From JANMQK01 sp031370485 (GTDB taxonomy: Bacteria > Acidobacteriota > Polarisedimenticolia > Gp22-AA2), in assembly GCA_031370485.1 (NCBI GenBank), contig JANMQK010000063.1, positions 1 to 10,236 of the forward strand: a stretch of 10,236 nt of DNA. The letters run 5' to 3'. The notes beneath the pieces were generated by a model. That model saw only the letters and a list, made by a program, of their open reading frames with translations, was not told where the DNA came from and made no database searches. The position numbers and the translations under genes were made by a program. Each line of letters starts with the position of its first letter. The stretch's first letter is position 1. Positions 6,935 through 10,236 of the stretch are shown piece after piece.

Positions 6935-7654
6935 GTGAGCCCGGCCCATCCCGGCCACGCCGATCATCACGGGCCGGCCTCTCCGGACGCCCCGAAAACG
7001 CCCCAGCCGGCGCGGCCCCCCTCCCCGTTCGTCCTGCGGGTCGGGCTGACCGGGGGGATCGCCGCCGGCAAATCGACGGTCGCGAAGATCTTCGCCACGC
7101 TCGGCGCCACGCTGATGGACGCCGACGACATCGCCCACCGGCTGATCGAAAAGGACGGTGCAGGCTACGACCCGGTGGCGCAGGCCTTCGGACCGGGGGT
7201 GCTGCGGGAGGACGGCTCAATCGACCGGGCGCGGATCGCCCGGATTATCTTCGCCGACGCTTCGAGGCGGGCCGCCCTCGAGAAGATCCTCCACCCTCTG
7301 ATACGCGCCGAGGAGACGGTGCAGACCGCGCGGCTCGCCGCCACGGGGCTGGGGAGGATCGCCGTGACGAACGCCGCCCTCCTGATCGAAACCGGCTACT
7401 ATCGCGACTACCACCGGGTGGTGGTGGTCCATTGCGCGCCCGAGATCCAGACCGAGCGGCTCGTGCGGCGCGACGCCCTGTCCGAGGAGGACGCCAAGAC
7501 CCGCATCGGCGCCCAGATGGACACCAGGGAGAAGCTCAAGGTCGCGCACTACACGATCGATACGACCCCCGGGTTCGCCGCCACGGAAGTCCGGGCCCGC
7601 GCCGTCTTCCGCCATCTCCAGCTCGACCTGCAGGCCCTGTCCGACGCGGTCTAG
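6935..7654 (+). CDS. coaE: dephospho-CoA kinase
   Basis: Phosphorylates the ribose 3'-OH of dephospho-CoA with ATP, the last step of CoA synthesis. From GTG 6935 it is 239 aa, against about 200 for typical CoaE. The surplus is a Pro/His/Ala-rich N terminus (1-33) before the first strand VLRVGLTGG. Walker A GGIAAGKS (40-47), the substrate-binding MDADDIAHRL (61-70), the LLIETGYY region (149-156) and the lid RLVRRD (175-180) follow. The usual DxPLLxE is TNAALLIE here, and the usual VIDN near the C terminus is TIDT, so some common positions vary. No ATG is available ahead of the P-loop; the alternatives are GTG 6935 or TTG 6869, the latter overlapping folD. Neither has a good Shine-Dalgarno, so the start is uncertain. 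The end overlaps the panC end by 2 nt in a shared CTAG. Confidence 0.92.
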   Translation: MSPAHPGHADHHGPASPDAPKTPQPARPPSPFVLRVGLTGGIAAGKSTVAKIFATLGATLMDADDIAHRLIEKDGAGYDPVAQAFGPGVLREDGSIDRARIARIIFADASRRAALEKILHPLIRAEETVQTARLAATGLGRIAVTNAALLIETGYYRDYHRVVVVHCAPEIQTERLVRRDALSEEDAKTRIGAQMDTREKLKVAHYTIDTTPGFAATEVRARAVFRHLQLDLQALSDAV

Positions 7655-8505
7655 GGAGCGGGGGGCTCGAGGAGGATGTTGTCGATGAGGCGGGTGCGGC
7701 CGAACCAGGCGGCCACGGCCAGAAGGACCCGCCCGCGGATCTCGCCTACCGGAGCGAGCGTCTCGTCGTCCACCGCCTCGAGATAATCGAGCCGGACCAG
7801 CGGCTCGGCGGCCACGATCGCCCGGGCCTCCCCGACGACACCCGCCGCATCGGTTTTCCCGGCCGCGACCCTGGCGGCCGCTGCCAGGAGCGCCTTCCTC
7901 AGCACGGGAGCCGCCCTGCGCTCCTCGGGGCCGAGATAGTCGTTGCGGGAGGAGAGGGCCAGACCGTCCTCCGCGCGCACCGTGGGGCAGGCGCGGACCT
8001 CGGTCTCCATGTGGAGGTCCCGCGCCATCCGCCGGATGATGCGCAATTGCTGCGCGTCCTTCTCGCCGAAATAGGCTCTCCAGGGGCTTACGATCGCGAG
8101 GAGCTTCGCCACCACGGTCGCGACCCCCCGGAAATGCCCGGGCCGGCTGTGGCCGCAAAGAACATCCTGGAGCCCTTCGATCTCCACCTTCGTCCTGTGG
8201 CCCGGCAGGTGGATCTCCCCTTCGTCCGGGATGAACAGGACGTCGCTCAGGGACTGGCGCGCCTGCGCCTCGTCGCGCACCCGGTCGCGCGGGTAACTCT
8301 CAAAGTCCTCCCCCGGGGCGAATTGCAGCGGGTTGACGTAGATCGATACGACCACGAGGCCGCACTCGGCCCGGGCCGCTTCGACGAGCGACAGGTGGCC
8401 GGCGTGCAGCGCCCCCATCGTTGGCACCAGGCCGACACGCGACCCGGACTGCCGCGCTTCCCGGGACAGGGCCTTCATCCGGGCGGCGGTCGTGACGATT
8501 TCCAC
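7651..8505 (-). CDS. panC: pantothenate synthetase (pantoate-beta-alanine ligase)
   Basis: Joins pantoate and beta-alanine with ATP through a pantoyl-adenylate, completing pantothenate synthesis. The 284-aa length is usual. The nucleotidyltransferase-fold signatures are complete: PTMGALHAGH (28-37, with H34 and H37 as the HIGH-like pair), SIYVNPLQF (54-62, pantoate-binding Q61), CGHSRPGHFRGVATVV (117-132), FGEKDAQQL (146-154) and the KMSKS-like LSSRN (184-188). The start is GTG 8505, 8 nt after the panB stop; AGGA, overlapping that stop codon, lies 6 nt upstream, so the two genes are probably translationally coupled. It is the last gene of the leftward dck-panB-panC run. Its TAG stop lies within the CTAG that also stops coaE on the other strand. 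I see nothing unusual in the protein. Confidence 0.97.
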   Translation of the reverse strand: MEIVTTAARMKALSREARQSGSRVGLVPTMGALHAGHLSLVEAARAECGLVVVSIYVNPLQFAPGEDFESYPRDRVRDEAQARQSLSDVLFIPDEGEIHLPGHRTKVEIEGLQDVLCGHSRPGHFRGVATVVAKLLAIVSPWRAYFGEKDAQQLRIIRRMARDLHMETEVRACPTVRAEDGLALSSRNDYLGPEERRAAPVLRKALLAAAARVAAGKTDAAGVVGEARAIVAAEPLVRLDYLEAVDDETLAPVGEIRGRVLLAVAAWFGRTRLIDNILLEPPAP

Positions 8506-8513
8506 GCTCCGTC

Positions 8514-9389
8514 CTACCGGTCCTTGAGTCGCGTGGGGGACGGGACCGGCGCCGGCGTGGTGTAGGTCTCGGCCTCGGCGGGGAAGGTCCCGCCCCGCAC
8601 GTCGTCGATGAACCGCCGCGCGGCCGAGCCGATCTCGTCTCCCAGCCGGGCGTACTGCCGCACGAAGCGCGGAGGCGGCCCTTCGCCGAGCCCGACGAGG
8701 TCGTGAAAGACCAGCACCTGCCCGTCGCAGAACCGCCCCGCGCCGATGCCGATGGTCGGGATCCCGACCGCCTCGGTGACGGCGCGACCGGCGGTCTCGG
8801 GCATCCCTTCGAGAACGATCGAGAACGCCCCGGCCTCCTCGAGGGCCCGGGCGTCCTCCACCAGGGCGCGGACCTCGTCGACGCGCTTTCCCTGCACCCG
8901 GTAGCCGCCCATCAGGTGGACCGACTGCGGCGTAAGCCCGAGGTGCCCCATGACCGGGATCTCGGCGTCCAGCAGGGCACGGACGAGGTCCGCCCGCCGG
9001 CGGCCCCCCTCGATCTTGACCGCCGCGGCCCCGGCGTCCTTCAGGAAGCGGCCGGCGTTCCTGATCGCGTCCCGCCGGCCGGTCTGGTAGGACAGGTAGG
9101 GCATGTCTCCGACCACGAGGGCCCGGCGCGTTCCGCGGACGACCGCGCGCGTGTGGTGCAGCATCTCCTCCATGGTGACCGGAAGCGTGCTCGCATAGCC
9201 GAGGACGTTGTTGCCGACGCTGTCCCCCACCAGGAGGATGTCGACCCCGGCGGCGTCGAGGATGCGCGCGGTGGGGTAGTCGTAGGCGGTCAGCATGACG
9301 AGCCGGCGGCCGCTTTCCCTGGCGGCGCGGACATCGGGAACGGTGACGGGTCGGGGGGTGGGGCCGGAAGCAGTCGGGCCTGGACCCAT
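8514..9389 (-). CDS. panB: 3-methyl-2-oxobutanoate hydroxymethyltransferase
   Basis: Transfers a hydroxymethyl group from 5,10-methylene-THF to 2-oxoisovalerate to form ketopantoate, the committed step to pantothenate and CoA. At 291 aa it is slightly above the usual 260-280 because of a Pro-rich N terminus (1-14) and tail (about 277-291). Signatures in order: TAYDYPTA (34-41), LLVGDSVGN (52-60) with metal ligand D56, VVGDMPYLSY (92-101) with D95, VKIEGG (124-129) with K125 and E127, GHLGLTPQ (148-155), catalytic E194 in LEGMP, and GIGAG (214-218). ATG 9389 has a strong Shine-Dalgarno, AAGGAGG (9401-9395), five bases upstream. It lies 87 nt downstream of the kinase gene and 8 nt upstream of panC. 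I saw no panE or panD in the window. Confidence 0.97.
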   Translation of the reverse strand: MGPGPTASGPTPRPVTVPDVRAARESGRRLVMLTAYDYPTARILDAAGVDILLVGDSVGNNVLGYASTLPVTMEEMLHHTRAVVRGTRRALVVGDMPYLSYQTGRRDAIRNAGRFLKDAGAAAVKIEGGRRRADLVRALLDAEIPVMGHLGLTPQSVHLMGGYRVQGKRVDEVRALVEDARALEEAGAFSIVLEGMPETAGRAVTEAVGIPTIGIGAGRFCDGQVLVFHDLVGLGEGPPPRFVRQYARLGDEIGSAARRFIDDVRGGTFPAEAETYTTPAPVPSPTRLKDR

Positions 9390-9390
9390 T

Positions 9391-9418
9391 GGAACCTCCT
9401 TCTCCCCTCCGGAACCTC
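9391..9418. repeat. 8-bp direct repeat around the panB ribosome binding site
   Basis: GGAACCTC occurs at 9391-9398 and again at 9411-9418, with starts 20 bases apart, about two helical turns. The first copy overlaps the panB Shine-Dalgarno. It may be chance or a duplicated ribosome-binding segment; there is no independent evidence of function. Confidence 0.4.
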
Positions 9419-9476
9419 GCGGGCTTCCCGGTAGAGGGAACGGGTCAGAAACGGTTCGTGCCTTCCCTGAAGCGCG

Positions 9477-10142
9477 CTAGCTCTTGGCCCATCCCGGTCC
9501 CTTGGAGGATCCGAGCGGGATGTAGTACTGCACGCCTCTCTGCATCGATTGGATCTGCCGTAGCACCTCTTCGAGATCCTCCCGGCTCTTCACGAAGTCG
9601 ATGTCCGACGTGTCGATGACCAGGAGAGGCGTCTGGTTGTAGTGGAAGAAGAAATAATTGTAGGCCCGGTTGAGCTCGGAGACGTATTTTTCGGAGATCT
9701 CGCGCTCGTAGTCCCTCTGGCGGCTGCGGATCCGATCCATCAGCACCTCGTCCCGTGCCTGAAGATAAATCACCAGGTCGGGGTGCGGCACCTGTTCCTC
9801 GAGAAGACCGTAGAGCTTCTCGTACAGCATCAGCTCGGAATCGGTGAGATTCAAGTAGGCGAAGATCTTGTCCTTGGCGAAAACGTAGTCGCAGACCAGG
9901 GATTGGCGGAAAAGGTTCATCTGCGCCAGTTCCTGCTGCTGCCGGAAGCGGTTGAGCAGGAAGAAGAGCTGGCATTGCAGCGCGGCGCCGGCCTTGTCCT
10001 GGTAGAAGTCGTGAAGGAAGGGGTTGTCGCTGCTCTCGAGGACCTTGCGGGCCTCGAGGCGTTCAGCCAGAAAGTCGACGAGGCTGGTCTTGCCTACGCC
10101 GATCGGCCCTTCGACGGCGATGGACTTGAAATTCATCGACAT
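9477..10142 (-). CDS. deoxynucleoside kinase (dNK/dAK/dGK family)
   Basis: Predicted to phosphorylate deoxynucleosides to monophosphates with ATP for dNTP salvage. The 221-aa length fits the bacterial dNK/dGK/dAK family. P-loop EGPIGVGKTS (11-20) is followed by an E-x3-NPFL-x-DFY block (36-47) as in the family, a Gln/Arg helix (QLFFLLNRFRQQQ, 58-70), CDYVFAKDKIFA (84-95) in the place of the catalytic (D/E)RS segment, the strand DLVIYLQA (122-129) and the Arg-rich lid RIRSRQRDYERE (137-148). Substrate preference cannot be read from the sequence. The start is ATG 10142, or ATG 10136 two codons later; the ribosome-binding bases are weak for both, and a -10 box lies only about 21 nt upstream. It leads the leftward run with panB and panC. 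Another nucleotide-kinase family is unlikely given the NPFL-DFY block. Confidence 0.92.
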   Translation of the reverse strand: MSMNFKSIAVEGPIGVGKTSLVDFLAERLEARKVLESSDNPFLHDFYQDKAGAALQCQLFFLLNRFRQQQELAQMNLFRQSLVCDYVFAKDKIFAYLNLTDSELMLYEKLYGLLEEQVPHPDLVIYLQARDEVLMDRIRSRQRDYEREISEKYVSELNRAYNYFFFHYNQTPLLVIDTSDIDFVKSREDLEEVLRQIQSMQRGVQYYIPLGSSKGPGWAKS

Positions 10143-10162
10143 GTGTCCGCAAAGAAGGGCGC

Positions 10163-10192
10163 ATTATAGCCGCGCCCCACCCCCAGGCGCAA
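10163..10192 (-). promoter_or_regulatory. promoter for deoxynucleoside kinase-panB-panC
   Basis: On the minus strand a perfect TATAAT -10 box occupies 10168-10163. The best -35 is TTGCGC (10192-10187), with an 18-base spacer and only three of six consensus matches. The start would fall near 10156, leaving a leader of about 14-20 nt. The rest of 10143-10236 shows no recognisable gene. Confidence 0.55.
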
Positions 10193-10236
10193 TTTATCCC
10201 CGAACCCGCAGGGGCGGCGGCCCGGGGTCGCGGGGC

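Noticed and set aside
7217..8565. Long frames on both strands across coaE and panC (7217-8158 minus, 7432-8565 plus)
   Set aside because: Low-complexity shadows of coaE and panC with no recognisable motif.
1..10236. CRISPR arrays, tRNA or rRNA genes, IS elements, toxin-antitoxin or phage-defence modules
   Set aside because: No repeat-spacer pattern, cloverleaf, transposase motif or terminal inverted repeats were seen. The helicase has a repair-type MrfA architecture and none of the usual defence partner genes stand next to it.
10193..10236. Possible start of another gene at the right edge
   Set aside because: Only 44 bases of very GC-rich sequence; no frame or motif can be supported.

Overview
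The window is about 10.2 kb of GC-rich bacterial chromosome, roughly two-thirds GC by eye, and carries ten protein genes. All are ordinary chromosomal housekeeping or metabolic types. I see no rRNA, tRNA, CRISPR array, insertion sequence, phage gene or integration site. The gene set and style (MrfA-type helicase, deoxynucleoside kinase next to panB-panC, short-chain 3-hydroxyacyl-CoA dehydrogenase with a thiolase, a FolD of the 'GDxHP' type) suggest an Acidobacteriota-like or related high-GC soil/sediment lineage. That placement is an inference from gene content, not a measurement.

Left block (1-4929, minus strand): a probable operon of thiolase, 3-hydroxyacyl-CoA dehydrogenase and a large DUF1998-type DEAD/DEAH helicase, with junctions of 1 and 3 nt. 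The helicase runs off the left edge. After its zinc-binding Cys cluster and a Pro/Arg-rich linker it continues into a second catalytic domain with DEDD-type 3'-5' exonuclease motifs. Bacillus subtilis makes such a helicase and such a nuclease as two proteins, MrfA and MrfB, which repair mitomycin-type DNA damage. The fused helicase-nuclease is the most notable object in the window.

Middle block (4930-7654, plus strand): a 157-bp AT-richer intergenic region holds a good sigma70-like promoter firing right (TTGACT-N17-TATATA) and a weaker extended -10 firing left. Rightward lie an unrecognised 72-aa protein, an unrecognised exported protein, folD and coaE, packed with 0-28 nt gaps.

Right block (7651-10142, minus strand): a deoxynucleoside kinase, panB and panC, probably transcribed from a TATAAT promoter just upstream of the kinase. 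panC and coaE converge tail to tail and share a single palindromic CTAG as both stop codons, leaving no room for a terminator.

Metabolically, PanB and PanC make pantothenate, CoaE performs the last step of CoA synthesis, and FolD interconverts 5,10-methylene-THF, the one-carbon donor used by PanB. The thiolase and dehydrogenase use the finished CoA in C4 acyl-CoA chemistry. The helicase-nuclease and the deoxynucleoside kinase belong to DNA repair and nucleotide supply.
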